NCBI RefSeq assembly: GCF_965638725.1
Contig: NW_027472020.1
Coordinates: 124,001 to 188,000, forward strand
Direction of reading: 5' to 3'
Length of the DNA: 64,000 nt
DNA from: Aptenodytes patagonicus
Taxonomy: Eukaryota > Chordata > Aves > Sphenisciformes > Spheniscidae
Shown here: positions 18,613-41,300 of the stretch, piece by piece
Layout of the letters: each line of letters starts with the position of its first letter
Numbering within the stretch: position 1 is the first letter of the stretch
Program-made: the position numbers and the translations under genes
The notes under the pieces: model-generated
Seen by the model: only the letters and a program-made list of their open reading frames with translations
What the model was told of the DNA's origin: nothing
The model's database searches: none

Positions 18613-21600
18613 AGTGAACAGCCGTCTGGGCTGCGGTGGCCAGCTACGTCCAACAACACTTCCTGCTGTGCCAGGTGGGGCAGCACCCACATCCTCCTTG
18701 TCCCCCCCAGAGAAGTGGGGAGTCCCCATGGCCCTGGGGCATGGCCTGCAGTTACACTTCCCCTCCTCAGTAAGCCCACCCCATAAGTCCCCGCTGGGGG
18801 ACAAGCAGGGCTCGTGCAAGGGTGGTATCACCTCCGGCAGGTGGTATTGTACCGCAGGGCTGATCCCGGTCGCTGGAGACCCCTGGATGCCCTTGGGCTG
18901 CTTCTGCCCTGACTCCAGCACTGCTTTTTCGGGGCAGGGGAAAGGGAAGGAGAGGGCTCGGCAGCTCCTCCTTAAAGCTCTCCCCACTGCCCTGGCTCGC
19001 GTCTCTGAACAGCAGGAGCGGGCAGGGTCTGGTCCAAAGCACCGTCCCTGGACAGGGCCACTCCCAGCTCTTCCCTCCAGCCAGTCCTCACTCTGCAGCC
19101 CTTGCCTTCTCTCCTGCTCCAGGGAGTCCGAATTCCAACCCTCGGCTCCTTCGAAGCCATCCCCCAGTGGATCCAGGCTGGGAAAGAGGCCGTGATTATC
19201 CAGAGGCCCGTCTTTCGCCTGGCCAGGAACCTGGCGGTTGTCCACAACCTGATGGACGACAAGGACTACCTGCCCGGTAAGACGTCGGATTAAACCCTGG
19301 CTGGTTGCAGGGTCGTTTCATCCCTGCCCAGGGTCTGAGACGCTCCACTAAAGCAACTCTCTCTCTGCAGAGCAGGCCCAAAAATGTTTTTTTTTTTTCC
19401 TGGGGGGGGCGCGATGCGATGACTGCAGTAAGCAGCCCTTGGGAAACGCCTGCGGAAAGGCCACTGGGCGAGCGCCTCCATCCCCTTCCTGTGCTTTTCC
19501 AGGCGATAAGGAGCTGGAGCCTCTGAAATACGCCAAGGTGGCCACGGACGCCTCTGTGTCCCGGCGAAAAGTGGAGGGCTGCATCCTAGGCGTCACGTCC
19601 CTCCTCTCTCACTGCCTGGGGAAGGGGGCGAACGTTGCCCTTGTCCTGAGGAACGTTGGGGTGCTCCTCATCGAAGGCAGGAGAGTGGAAATGAAATTCT
19701 ACTACGACTTCCTGGAGACCTTCTCCGGGAAGGAGAACCTGGCAAAAGCTGTTTTCAAGGTGAGCGTTTCGGTTTCGCTGTGGCGCGGGCACTCCCACGG
19801 CGGTGTCGTGGCGCTGCCCATGCGTGGCCCGGCCGGGATGCGGTCATCCCACTTGAGCGAGGTGAGAGCTACAGTCCTAACAACTCCCCCTGCCTCGGGC
19901 TCCTCCGATTCGGAGCGCCTCGGCCGTGCGGAGGGCATCCTGCCATCTTTGTGGTCCTCCCTTGCAGGTCCCCTGGCTGCTGGACATGCTGGTGTCCCGG
20001 GTGGCACCCGTGGCCTCGCTGAGTGTTTCCGTCCGTGTCATCCTCTTTCCCGAGTGAGTACGTTGGCGGCCGCAGCCACTGGTTGGTGCAGACGCTCAAG
20101 GTAGCATTTGCTCCTTGTGACCACGGATGTCCTCCCATGGGGACAACCAGGCAGCGGTTCTTGTTGGCGTCCCCAGGTCGTAGTCGGTCCCACGAGGCAG
20201 ATCTGATGGGAAAGACAGAGGAATTTAGGCAACATTTTCTTCCCGTGGCGGCCAGGGCTTCTTTGCCAGGGGACTCCATTTCCCAGGGCTGTCCTTGCGG
20301 GTGGGGCACGGTAGACATTGGAAAAACACGGTAGACTTGGGGAAAAGAACGGCCTTTACGGCCCTTCCAAAGTCTGCCCGTCAGCAGGTGATTGCGGCGA
20401 GCGAGTGCTGGTGGTGCTCTGGGTCACGTCGGTGTCTTCTCCTTGTTGCCAGGTTTGAAACGGAGCTTGTGGCCGAGCCGCTGCCCAGGCCTCTTCTCAA
20501 GACCTCGAGGCGAGTCCCCGGCGGGGACAAGCAGATGAGAAGGGCGGGTTTGCCACACCTCGGGCAAGGCACGAAAGGTAAAGCAGCTCCCGGCTCCTTT
20601 CCACGGCATGGGCAACCAAGTTCTGTCATCGGGTGGGGAAAAGCACCGGCGTTGTGGGTCAAAAAGCTCCGACTTGGGCCAAAGCTTCATGCCAGCTCGG
20701 CCCAGCCTTTTCTCCCGACGACTCGTCGGCTTCACCGAAACGGAGCCCTGGGGTGGGACGTGCCCAAGGGTACGGTGGGAGGATGGTGATCCAAGGCCCT
20801 CTCCTCCCCCCTCAGAAGTGACCCCACCAAAAGTGTCCCTGTCACCTCCCCGGCATCACCCAGCCCCCTCAGTCCCAACCCGGGCGCTGATGAGGCGATT
20901 GCAAAAGCACGTTGGAAGTGGGGAACCGGGGCAAGCGCCGGTGCTGGGGAGGGTGCCGGGCCTCTGGAGACAGCGGATGGGAGGGGGAGCAGAACGGCCC
21001 TCTCGGATGCTTTGGAAAGAGGCCTGAGCAGCGCTGCCTGTCACCGGGGCCGGCAGCGTCCCGGTGACGCTCTTCTGACGAGGTCTCTCCTTCCTGTTTC
21101 CAGTGGGATTCCCTGGTTTTCCCTTTCCAGCTAGTCCAAGCTCGACAAATGATGAGATACCACCGTTCTGGGAAATCAGGGGGAAGAGGAGGAGGAGGAG
21201 AAGCTCTCGGGTCAGGTGAGGCTCAGGGCTGGCGTCTGCACGGGCTCCTTTTGCCCAGAGAGGCGGTCACTGCCCCATCCCGGGAAACGTTCAAGGTCAG
21301 GTTGGAGGGGGCCTCTGAGCGACCTGATCTAGTCGAAGACGGCCCTGCTCCTCGCAGGGAGGCTTGGACTAGACGACCTTCAGAAGCCCCTTCCAACCCA
21401 AAGCCTTCTGTGATTCTGTGATTTCCTGACCCGGCAAGAGCCCGTTGCCCAGCCCCAAACACTCGCCGCCCATCGCTGCCCAACAGTGGTGACGGCAGCG
21501 CCCAGAGGGGCGGGATGGGGCTGCCGGGAGCCCCCCGTTTTACAGAGCTGCTTCCTCTCGGACCCTTCAGGAGAGCCCCAGCGTGGCCTCCTGAGCTGTG

Positions 21601-22119
21601 CACGGGGACAGCCGTGCGGCAGCCGAGGGTCCTGGCTCAGGGGGTTTCCTCAGCCGAGCCGCCGGCAGCTGCACAAAGAGGCGCGTGGCTCGCGAGGGCG
21701 GGATGTGGCGACAAACCCATTGACCTCCTCAGGTTAGACCTCTCCCGTTGTGTCCTTCCAGGCAGCGGCGGGTCATCCCAGGCGGTTCCCCTGGAAAAAA
21801 GCAGCCTGCGACCGGCCAACCCAAGGGCAAACCCGCGCCCACCGGCCAAGCACCAAGGCAGAGCCGAGCGCAGGCAGCAGAACTTCAGAGCTACGGAGGA
21901 GGAGGAGGAGGAGGAGGACTAGCGGAGAAAATCCTCGCTGAAATCGCCACGACGCAGACGGCGAAAGCCAAGCCCTCCCACGCTTGGGAAGCGGCGACCT
22001 TCGTAACACCCGTAATCGCCGTCTTATTGGTAACGAGCTCTGAGGCCAGCCTGCGCGAGGAGCCCGCCTACGAGGTTCTCGGGCAGCCGCTGCTGAGACC
22101 AAGATGGAGAAAACTGTGA
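18613..22119 (+). pseudogene. CCDC81-like: CCDC81-like copy with broken 5' end, unit 2
   Basis: Exons: 18613-18674, 19123-19276, 19503-19759, 19968-20053, 20453-20577, 21131-21215, 21571-21732 and 21762-22119. Exon 2 still shows TAVWAAVASYVQQHFLLCQ, the start of the first HU domain. Its second codon is TGA where the full copy at 56045 has CGA (a CpG-type change), and no ATG follows in that exon. No equivalent of exon 1 or its promoter is seen upstream. From exon 3 on the frame is open to the stop: two HU domains, then the basic tail. A transcript with a different 5' end could still yield a shorter protein, so calling it a pseudogene is an inference. Confidence 0.6.
21251..21423 (+). mobile_element. 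CR1 LINE 3' end, unit 2
   Basis: Same insertion as at 1612-1784, in the intron between 21215 and 21571. Confidence 0.85.
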
Positions 22120-22333
22120 ACTTCAGTCCTGAGAGATTCTGGCCAGTGCCGGAATAACCTCAGAAGTCTGTATTCTGGACGCGGAGCGCTGAGGCCCGCA
22201 CGCTCGAGGCACCCCTCGACGAACACCTCTGTTTTGGTGCAAGTGGCTCGAGGCGATGCCTTGCGCTGAAGACGAGCTCAGCGCTCCCTCGGCTGGAGAG
22301 GCCCCACCTGGAGGGATCGGGGAAAAAGAGATG

Positions 22334-22339
22334 AATAAA
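22334..22339 (+). promoter_or_regulatory. Poly(A) signal of CCDC81-like gene, unit 2
   Basis: AATAAA 215 bp after the stop codon, same place as in the other units. Confidence 0.6.
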
Positions 22340-22344
22340 AACAC

Positions 22345-23275
22345 AGAGAAGTTGCAAAAGGGCATTGACTTTTTTTGAATTGTTCGCAACCGGAACGGGG
22401 GAGAAGGGTTTTTTACGGTTGGCTCTGAGATCAGCCGAGCGGGGCCATCTGAGGGACCTTCCCTCGGGACCTCTTCCATCCAAAGGACCTTCTCCATGGC
22501 CGCTATGGAAAGGAAGGTGGTTTTGGGGGCAAGAGAGGGCAACCAGGCACTTGGAGCAATGTTGTGAAGAACTGAAGATCCCTGGAGGGGAAAGGAGAGG
22601 ATGCAAGTGCAGCTGGGGAGGCATGGAGGGCACGTACGTGCAGGGGCAGCGGAGGCCACCTAAGCTTACGCCCAGGGCCATAAGGGACCGGGGAAGGAAA
22701 GAGAGCAAGGCTGAGCCCAGCTCCGCTGGCCTGGACTTTCTATTTCCACCTGGGGTAGAGCCAGGGCTCTCTACTATCCTATTTATCTCCCAGATGACCC
22801 AATTTATATCCACTTTCTACCTCTACCTCCAGGTAGGTGCCCTGTTTGGCCATCCCGTGGGCCACCCACGCTGACAGAAGGTCCACCTCCAGTCCCAGCA
22901 CGGTGGCACTCGCGTCCCCTGCTGTTTCCTGGCATTTTCCTCCTTGCCCAAATCCATCCTATGCAACCCAGGAACCAAACCGTCCTTACGGGAAGCTTCT
23001 GCTTAGGACCCCCTCCAGCATCGGGGGGGAAGGGGCCACCCTGATGCCGCCCTAAAGATGCAGTCCCTGACCTTGAGCAAAGGTTGTTCCTGAGGACACT
23101 GGCGCGAGCGAGTGATGAGGGTCTGCAAAGCTGAATTTCACTTTGCAGGGGCAGATCTTTCTGCACCGGTTTGCAAGAGGGTGCCAGGCTGGGAATTGGA
23201 AGACCTTGTTGAAGGGCCAAAATGGAGAGACCTACCCAGAACCAGGAGCTCAGTGTGGGGGTGAGATGTGTCTCT
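22345..23275. other. Intergenic stretch without recognised gene, unit 2
   Basis: Equivalent to 2700-3660. It lacks a 14-base insertion found in unit 1 and the TTATGAAATC bases found in units 1, 3 and 4 near the CTCCAGGTAGG motif. Confidence 0.5.
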
Positions 23276-23301
23276 AGGGTGTATATACATATATACACCC
23301 T
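23276..23301. repeat. AT-rich imperfect palindrome, unit 2 (26 bp)
   Basis: Short form of the palindrome, AGGGTGTATATAC then ATATATACACCCT, with mismatches at the centre. Confidence 0.9.
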
Positions 23302-23306
23302 ACATG

Positions 23307-23917
23307 TAGGGTTCAAATCCTTACTACAGGACACAAAACCTAATTTCCCGGTCCAAAGCCTCATTTTTAGGCTACAAAGCCACAACTGGCTGTGCAAAGC
23401 CTCATTTATACAATCCCAACTCTTATTTTCAAAGTCCAAGTCCTCGGTTTTAGATCCAGACTCTCATATTAAGTTACCAAAGTCTCATTTATGTGGTCCA
23501 AAGCCCCATCTTGAAGGCCCAAACCCTCATTTTGAGGGGCCAAATACTGATTTGTAGGGTCTAAACCCTCTTTCTGGGGAACAAAGGCTCGGGTTTAGGG
23601 TCCAAAGCTTTAGTTGGAGGCTCCAACGCCTCATTTGTAAGACCCAGGTCTTTGTCTTTTAGAGTCCAAAATCTCATTTGATTGTCCAAATCCTTGTTTT
23701 TTGTTTCTGACGCCAAATTCTGAGGGTCCAAAGTCTCATTTTTAGGGCCCAAGGCCTCCTTTTTAGGGTTCTGCGCCTCTTTTCTTTTAGAGTCCAATTC
23801 TCAATTTTTAGGGCCCAAAGCCTCATATTTCATTTGAAGCCACAATTTCTGCTTACAAGTCTCACTTTTAGCGCCCAAAGCCTCATTTTCAGGATCCCTC
23901 CCCTCATTTTCAGGGTC
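23307..23917 (+). repeat. Degenerate 22-bp minisatellite, unit 2
   Basis: Same array as unit 1. It keeps a piece near 23848 (TCTGCTTACAAGTC) that the other three units lack. Confidence 0.85.
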
Positions 23918-24224
23918 TCAGTGTCACTGGTGGCATCATCCAGGGCTGCCCTTTATCCTTCTCGGACAGCTCTAAGCTTCCACAAAGCACAGCCCTTCTT
24001 TCCAGGGCCGGGCTGTCCTTTCGTTCGTTTTACTTCAGCACAAACACTACCAGAGCCTGCGGCCACGCTCCAGTACCTCATCGCACCTCAGCCCCTGCTG
24101 TGAACTAACATGGACAGTCACACCGTTGACGCGCTCTCCTGCCGTAAAGACCAGCTGATAGGATAGTTTGGGAAGGGAATTTCCCTCACGCTTCCCGGAG
24201 CAAACTCGCAGTGCTGTGCGTGAG

Positions 24225-24728
24225 AATCATAGAATCATTAAGGTTGGAAAAGACCTCTAAGATCATCGAGTCGAACCGTCAACCCACCACCACCGTGCCC
24301 GCTAAACCATGTCCCTCAGCGCCGCATCTACACGTCTTTTAAATACCTCCAGGGATGGGGACTCAACCACTTCCCTGGGCAGCCTGTTCTAGTGCTTGAC
24401 AACGCTTTCAGTGAAGGAATTTTTCCCCATGTCCAATCTAAACCTCCCCTGGCGCAGCTCGAGGCCGTTTCCTCTCATCCTGTCGCTTGTTACCTGGGAG
24501 AAGAGACCGACCCCCCCCTCGCTACAACCTCCTTGCAGGTGGTTGTAGAGAGCGACGAGGTCTCCCCTCAGCCTCCTTCTCTCCAGGCTAAAGAAGCCCA
24601 GTTCCCTCAGCCGCTCCTCAGCAGGCTTGTTCCCCAGACCCTTCCCCAGCTCCGTTGCCCTTCTCTGGACGCGCTCCAGCACCTCGACGTCCTTCTTGTA
24701 GCGAGGGGCCCAAAACTGAAGACAGCCT
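24225..24728 (-). mobile_element. CR1 LINE 3' fragment, unit 2
   Basis: Minus-strand RT C-terminus, open for 97 codons ([16 protein letters not shown]…, …[19 protein letters not shown]…, …[15 protein letters not shown]…). The 3' end carries ATTATTGATTCTATGATT-like repeats. Only a 64-bp remnant survives in units 1 and 3. Confidence 0.92.
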
Positions 24729-24734
24729 CGGAGG

Positions 24735-25750
24735 GCGGGCCCTCAGCGCCTGACAGCGCAGGCTGCGGCAGGGGCTGGGCCGGGCCGCCGCCATGACAAC
24801 CGCCCCCTCCCCCTGGAACGCTCCCCCACTTCAGCCCAGAGCCTTCCCCGGCCGGCACGGCGACAGCCAATCGGCTGCCGCCGCGGGAAGCGCCGCCAAT
24901 CGGAGCCGGGCGTGCCCTGCCCAATCCCAGCGCCGCTCTCGGGAGGCCGGCAGAGAGGCGGGAAAGCCCTGAGGGGAGGGACCCGCCCCCGGCTGCGGCC
25001 CGTCCGGCCCGGGCCCGTGCGGCCCCCGCGGCTTCTGCCGGGCCCCTCCGCGTCCCCGGGGCAGCCGGGGGGAGGAAGGCCCTGGCGCTTCCCGGCCGGT
25101 GTCACCCCAAGGAGCGCGGGACCTCCCGCCACGCGGAGCAGCGAGGGAGGCGCCCGGTGCCGTCACGATGTCTGCGGCGGGGGGAGGTGAGGAAGCAAAG
25201 CGCGTCCGGGCTCGGCGCCCTCGGCTCAGCCTCAGGCCGCGACGGGAGCCGAGGGGCTCTTCCGCTGCTGGGAGCCGCCCGAGGCAGCTGCCAGGTACCT
25301 GCCTGAGCTAGTTCGCCCGTTTGGGGCGGGAGGTGTCTGCTCTGGGACCCGCCTGGGACTCCCCCCAGGTACGGGGCGGCTTTGGCGGCCCTCATCTGAA
25401 AGGCGCACGTGTCCGGGGTGGCAGCCCGGGAGCCCTGCCCTGTCGAGACCCCAGGTAGCGTGCCTCCTCCAGGAGGAAGCTCCAACTGCATGCAGCCACC
25501 TGGGACTCCGGCTGGGCGGAAAGCGAAGGTGGTTTGCATCTGGTGGAAGGACCCCCCCAGGCCAGGCGGCTGTCTGGGACCGCTGCGAGGTAGCAGCAGC
25601 GCAGGTCGGTTTGCCTCATCCGGGAAGGAGCTGACATCCCGCCTGTGCACCGGGAGGGAGCTCGTCCGTGGTGGTTCCTCCGGTGGTTTTGTGTCCTCGT
25701 GGGCGAAGCGCTCAGCCTCCGCGGCCGCAAAGTATTTCTAGTGGTGCCCG
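24735..25750 (+). promoter_or_regulatory. CpG island with CCAAT boxes and orphan first exon, unit 2
   Basis: Almost base-for-base the same as in unit 1, with a small GC insertion near 25005. Short exon ATG 25168 to 25186, donor GAG|GTGAGG. The base four positions before the ATG region differs (CCGTCACG against CCCTCACG). Confidence 0.7.
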
Positions 25751-26338
25751 GCCTGGTTTCTCTGCGCAGAGACCTACCCCCGGTGCAGAGTCGCTGCCCA
25801 GTTGTCGTTGCCTCCACTGGCAGGCTGTGATTGTGGGAGCTCTGATGGCAGGTCGCTGACTGGGGGGCTGCAGGGCCCGCTGCCCAAGTTGGTTTTCGGT
25901 GGCGTATAGTTAGCTCCGTTTCAGAGGGACTCTGCGCAAAGGGGGACCCAAGTAGATTTGCGTCTGCGTGCGAGTCGCCTCGCTCCTGGGAAGCAGCTGA
26001 GGATTTCTCCCTGGTAGATCCCCAGTGCGGCTGTCCCCCCGGAGTGAAAATCTCATCCCAGGTGACAGCCCACTTGACTTGCCAGGCAGTTGCTGGAGCT
26101 ATTTTAAAATTTACACAGAAACTGCGTTCCCAGGTAGCAGCCTGGGACTCCTAGAAGGTACCTACCTGAAAAGTTTCTCTCCTGTTGCAAGAAGGACCAT
26201 GGTTAGTAGTGGCTCAGGCTTCCTGCCAGGCTTCCTGGCCTGTCTTTTTGGCCACCTCAGGAGGGAGTAGAACTCTTGGGTTCTAGATTCCTCCAAGGTA
26301 GCTACCGGTGGAGTTTTGTGTATGCTGCAGTCAGGCCC

Positions 26339-35910
<9,572 letters not shown>

Positions 35911-36129
35911 AATGCCTGCAAAGAACACTGGCCGTAGAGTTGAACTTTCTCATCTTCGCAAGTTGTTTTTCCCTCTGCTTCTGCCTCTTTGACTTCCTAA
36001 AATACTTTGCACTATAAACATGTACAGTCAGTTTGTATTAAGTTATTATGTGCAGAAAGGAGTCGTGGTTTGGTGTTGACCCTGGCTAACTACACGCTGT
36101 CCTCATAAAACGGAATTTGGTTTTGGGCA

Positions 36130-36701
36130 CAAGTATAAACTGGGAGAGGAGTGGCGGGAGAGCAGACCTGCAGAAAGGGATCTGGGGGTCCTGCTCAACG
36201 GGAGGCAGCAGTGTGCCCAGGCAGCCAAGAAAATTGTGTGCAGTTCTGGGTCCCACCATTTAAGAAGGATGTGAAGGTCCTCGAATGTGTCCAGAGGAGG
36301 GCAACAAAGGTGGAAGGCATGTCCTCTGAGGAGCAGCGGAGGACTCTGGGTTTGTCTTGTTTGGGGAGGAGGCTGAGGGCAACCGCATTGCGCTCTACAG
36401 CTTCCTGAGGAGGGACATGGAGAGGGAGGTGCCCCTGGGATCCAGGGGCAGGACACCTGGGAATGGGTCAAAGCTGCGCCAGGGGAGGTTCAGACTTGAC
36501 ATGAGGAATCATTTCTTTACCGAGAGGGTGTTCAAACCCTGGAACAGGCTTCCTGGAGAGGTGGTCGATGCCCCAAGCCTGTCAGTGTTTAAGAGGCATT
36601 TGGACAACACCCTTATTAACATGCTTTAACTTTTGGTCAGCCCTGGAGTGGTCAAGCAGTTGGTCTAGAGGATTGTTGTAGCTCAATTCCAACTGAAAAA
36701 T
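36130..36701 (+). mobile_element. CR1-like LINE 3' part, unit 2
   Basis: Same element as 16190-16761. Confidence 0.88.
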
Positions 36702-36742
36702 ATTCCGTTCCGTTCCATTCCATTCCATTCCATTCCGTTCCC
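36702..36742. repeat. TTCCG/TTCCA pentanucleotide repeat, unit 2
   Basis: One five-base unit longer than in unit 1. Confidence 0.85.
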
Positions 36743-36945
36743 CTGCCTTGTGCATGTGCTTCTGATCTTGCATGTGGCTGATAGGGCAGGATCAGGCCCC
36801 TGGCTTGTGCACATGGTTGTGGTGTCACGTTTTTCTGTTTAGCTGATTGGTCAAGATCAGGCCCTTTGCTTTTGCAGCTGCTTGTGATGTTACAGGTGGT
36901 TGAGTAGCTGATAGGGCAGGAGCGGGTACCTGCAATGGTTTGGCG

Positions 36946-36988
36946 AATGGATGGATGGATGGACGGATGTTTTGATGGATGGACGGAT
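36946..36988. repeat. GGAT tetranucleotide repeat, unit 2
   Basis: Same structure as at 17002. Confidence 0.8.
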
Positions 36989-38369
36989 GAATTGGAAGGT
37001 TGGAGTGATTGAGCAAAACTTGCAGCTCTTGTCACTCCAGGTCCAGCCTGCTCCTGAATTTCAAACCCTGGGAAAATGCTAAAGAGAGTGCCTTATGCCT
37101 CTTTGTCTCCTGGGCGCACCAGGAGTGCCCTGTTGGGTCCCTCCATGGCAAATGGTGACAGAGAGGCGATAAGAAAAATATTCCTGCGCCCTGAACATCT
37201 TCATCATAAAAGCAGAAGTGTCTTTTCAAGCAAGGCTTTTCTGCCACAACTTGGTATTTTATGAAAATAGCAAACGGGGACGGTGCTGGAAAAGGCAGAG
37301 GCTGAAGGTTTTAGCCATCGTTGGCGCTCCTCTGTAGAGCTCATTGGGAAAACACAGAGTTTGATCTCTATTTGCCCCATGCCCCAGCTTCTAACCGTAG
37401 AAATACACCATGTTCCCACACACAGTGGGTTGTGTCTCCTTGTACAAAGGGGAATTCAGCCCCATTGAGCATGCCTGATTTACGCCACGTGCATCCGGGA
37501 AGGAGGTGATGTGTGCTTGAGGCTTCCTGCGATGCCCGGCATTTGGGCTGATGCCCACCGCGTGGTGTAAGCCAGCACTGAGAGAGGAAGTCAGATTGGA
37601 TCTTCCTTGTGCGGGCAGTGGGCAGGCTCCAGAGTCTTGGAAATCACCCATTTCCCAGGGCTGATTTGCACCCTCTGGCCCAAGGGCGTGGTGGTTAGCT
37701 TCTGCAATGCTCCTGTGCTGGGGTGGGCTGTCTACTCTTCTTTGGAAGCAGATGCCCGACGAAGGGGGTCTGATCCCCAGGGTGGTTTGCCATGTAAACG
37801 TGACCCCCTCATCACACCCCTCCTGCCCATGTTTCTCTCCCCAAGACATCAGCCCTCTACAGATGCAAGCCAGAAGGTAGAAGGTATCAACCGTACAGAC
37901 ACTAGATGTATTTATTGGACCTGGACAGCCAACACAAGGCAAGCCAGAGGGGCAAGGAATGGATCTGGGCATGTGTCCTCCTCCCCGACCCTTTCTCCTT
38001 CAGTTGGACCACACAGCCCAGAGATTAAAGCCCAAGATGCAGGGGTCCCCCAAAGGAGGCTGAATTTCAGCTGCAAATAAGAACCAGGTATAACGGGAAC
38101 ATTATGGGATTATCGGTGAGATAGAGCAGAGGCGCACACACAAAAACACAAGCACAGGCTTTGGGAAGGAGCATGGAGCCCAGCTCCGAAAATGAAAACC
38201 CACAGTGACTGCTCCCACACGAAAGGTGCCAGGACTGCAAGCTGTTGCTGGCCCTCACCTTCCCTTGGCAGCTCTTCCACTGCCCCACAAACACTGGGGC
38301 TCTGAGCTTGCCTAGATACCTCACTGTGATGACGTTCTCTCTGAGCTTCGCCAGAATCCAGCTTTCCAG

Positions 38370-41300
38370 AGTGAACAGCCATCTGGGCTGCGGTGGCCAG
38401 CTACGTCCAACAACAGTTCCTGCTGTGCCAGGTGGGGCAGCACCCACATCCTCCTTGTCCCCCCCAGAGAAGTGGGCAGTCCCCATGGCCCTGGGGCATG
38501 GCCTGCAGTTACACTTCCCCTCCTCAGTAAGCCCACCCCATAAGTCCCCGCTGGGGGACAAGCAGGGCTCGTGCAAGGGTGGTATCACCTCCGGCAGGTG
38601 GTATTGTACCGCAGGGCTGATCCCGGTTGCTGGAGACCCCTGGATGCCCTCGGGCTGCTTCTGCCCTGACTCCAGCACTGCTTTTTCGGGGCAGGGGAAA
38701 AGGAAGGAGAGGGCTCGGCAGCTCCTCCTTAAAGCTCTCCCCACTGCCCTGGCTCGTGTCTCTGAACAGCAGGAGCGGGCAGGGTCTGGTCCAAAGCACC
38801 GTCCCTGGACAGGGCCGCTCCCAGCTCTTCCCTCCAGCCAGTCCCTCACTCTGCAGCCCTTGCCTTCTCTCCTGCTCCAGGGAGTCCCAATTCCAACCCT
38901 CGGCTCCTTCGACGCTGTCCCCCAGTGGATCCAGGCTGGGAACGAGGCGGTGATTATCCAGAGGCCCGTCTTTCGCCTGGCCAGGAACCTGGTGGTTGTC
39001 CACAACCTGATGGACGACAAGGACTACCTGCCCGGTAAGACGTCGGATTAAACCCTGGCTGGCTGCAGGGTCGTTTCATCCCTACCCTGGGTCTGAGATG
39101 CTCCGCTAAAGCAACTCCCTCTCTGCAGAGCAGGCCCAAAAATGTTTTTTTTTTCCTGGGCGGGGCGATGCGATGACTGCAGTAAGCAGCCCTTGGGAAA
39201 TGCCTGCGGAAAGGCCAGTGGGCGAGCGCCTCCATCCCCTTCCTGTGCTTTTCCAGGCAATAAGGAGCTGGAGCCTCTGAAATACGCCAAGGTGGCCACG
39301 GACGCCTCTGTGTCCCGGCGAAAAGTGGAGGGCTGCATCCTAGGCGTCACGTCCCTCCTCTCTCACTGCCTGGGGAAGGGGGCGAACGTTGCCCTCGTCC
39401 TGAGGAACGTTGGGGTGCTCCTCATCGAAGGCAGGAGAGTGGAAATGAAATTCTACTATGACTTCCTGAAGACCTTGTCCGGGAAGGAGAACCTGGCAAA
39501 AGCTGTTTTCAAGGTGAGCGTTTCGGTTTCGCTGTGGCGCGGGCACTCCCGCGGCAGTGTTGTGGCGATGCTCACGCGTGGCCCGGCCGGGATGCGGTCA
39601 TCCCACTTGAGTGAGGCGAGAGCTACGGTCCTAACAACTCCCCCTGCCTCAGGCTCCTCCGATTCAGAGCGCCTCGGCCGTGCAGAGGGCATCCTGCCAT
39701 CTTTGCGGTCCTCCCTTGCAGGTCCCCTGGCTGCTGGACATGCTGGTGTCCCGGGTGGCACCCGTGGCCTCGCTGAGTGTTTCCGGCCGTGTCATCCTCT
39801 TTCCCGAGTGAGTACGTTGGCGGCCGCAGCCGCTGGTTGGTGCAGACGCTCAAGGTAGCACCATGGGGACAACCAGGCAGCGGCTCTTGTTGGCATCCCC
39901 AGGTTGTAGTCGGTCCGATGGGAAAGACAGAGGAATTTAGGCAACATTTTCTTCCCGTGGCGGCCAGGGCTTCTTTGCCAGGGGACTCCATTTCCCAGGG
40001 CTGTCCTTGGGGATGGGGCACAGCAGACATTGGAAAAACACGGTAGACTTGGGGAAAAGAACGGCCTTTATGGCCCTTCCAAAGTCTGCCCGTCAGCAGG
40101 TGATTGCGGCGAGCGAGTGCTGGTGGTGCTCTGGGTCACGTCGGCGTCTTCTCCTTGTTGCCAGGTTTGAAACGGAGCTTGTGGCCGAGCCGCTGCCCAG
40201 GCCTCTTCTCAAGACCTCGAGGCGAGTCCCCGGCGGGGACAAGCAGATGAGAAGGGAGGGTTTGCCACACCTCGGGCAAGGCACGAAAGGTAAAGCAGCT
40301 CCCGGCTCCTTTCCACGGCACGGGCAACCAAGTTCTGTCGTCGGGTGGGGAAAAGCACCGGCGTTGCGGGTCAAAAGGCTCCGACTTGGGCCAAAGCTTC
40401 ATGCCAGCTCGGCCCAGCCTTTTCTCCCGACGACTCGTCGGCTTCACCGAAACGGAGCCCTGGGGTGGGACGTGCCCAAGGGTACGGTGGGAGGATGGTG
40501 ATCCAAGGCCCTCTCCTCCCCCCTCAGAAGTGACCCCACCAAAAGTGTCCCTGTCACCTCCCCGGCATCACCCAGCCCCCTCAGTCCCAACCCGGGCGCT
40601 GATGAGGCGATTGCAAAAGCACGTTGGAAGTGGGGAACCGGGGCAAGCGCCGGTGCTGGGGAGGGTGCCGGGCCTCTGGAGACAGCGGATGGGAGGGGGA
40701 GCAGAACGGCCCTCTCGGATGCTTTGGAAAGAGGCCTGAGCAGCGCTGCCTGTCACCGGGGCCGGCAGTGTCCCGGCGACGCTCTTCTGACGAGGTCTCT
40801 CCTTCCTGTTTCCAGTGGGATTCCCTGGTTTTCCCTTTCCAGCTAGTCCAAGCTTGACAAATGATGAGATACCACCGTTCTGGGAAATCAGGGGGAAGAG
40901 GAGGAGGAGAAGCTCTCGGGTCAGGTGAGGCTCAGGGCTGGCGTCTGCACGGGCTCCTTTTGCCCAGAGAGGCGGTCACTGCCCCATCCCGGGAAATGTT
41001 CAAGGTCAGGTTGGAGGGGGCCTCTGAGCGACCTGATCTAGTCGAAGACGGCCCTGCTCCTCGCAGGGAGGCTTGGACTAGATGACCTTCAGAAGCTCCT
41101 TCCAACCCAAAGTCTTCTGTGATTCTGTGATTTCCTGACCCGGCAAGAGCCCGTTGCCCAGCCCCAAACACTCGCCGCCCGTTGCCGCCCAACAGTGGTG
41201 ACGGCAGTGCCCGGAGGGGCGGGATGGGGCTGCCGGGAGCCCCCCGTTTCACAGGGCTGCTTCCTCTCGGGCCCTTCAGGAGAGCCCCAGCGTGGCCTCC

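Noticed and set aside
18260-19195. 311-codon plus-strand frame and its 311-codon minus-strand partner
   Set aside because: They run across CCDC81-like exons 2 and 3 and their introns in the wrong frame; GC-rich shadow frames.
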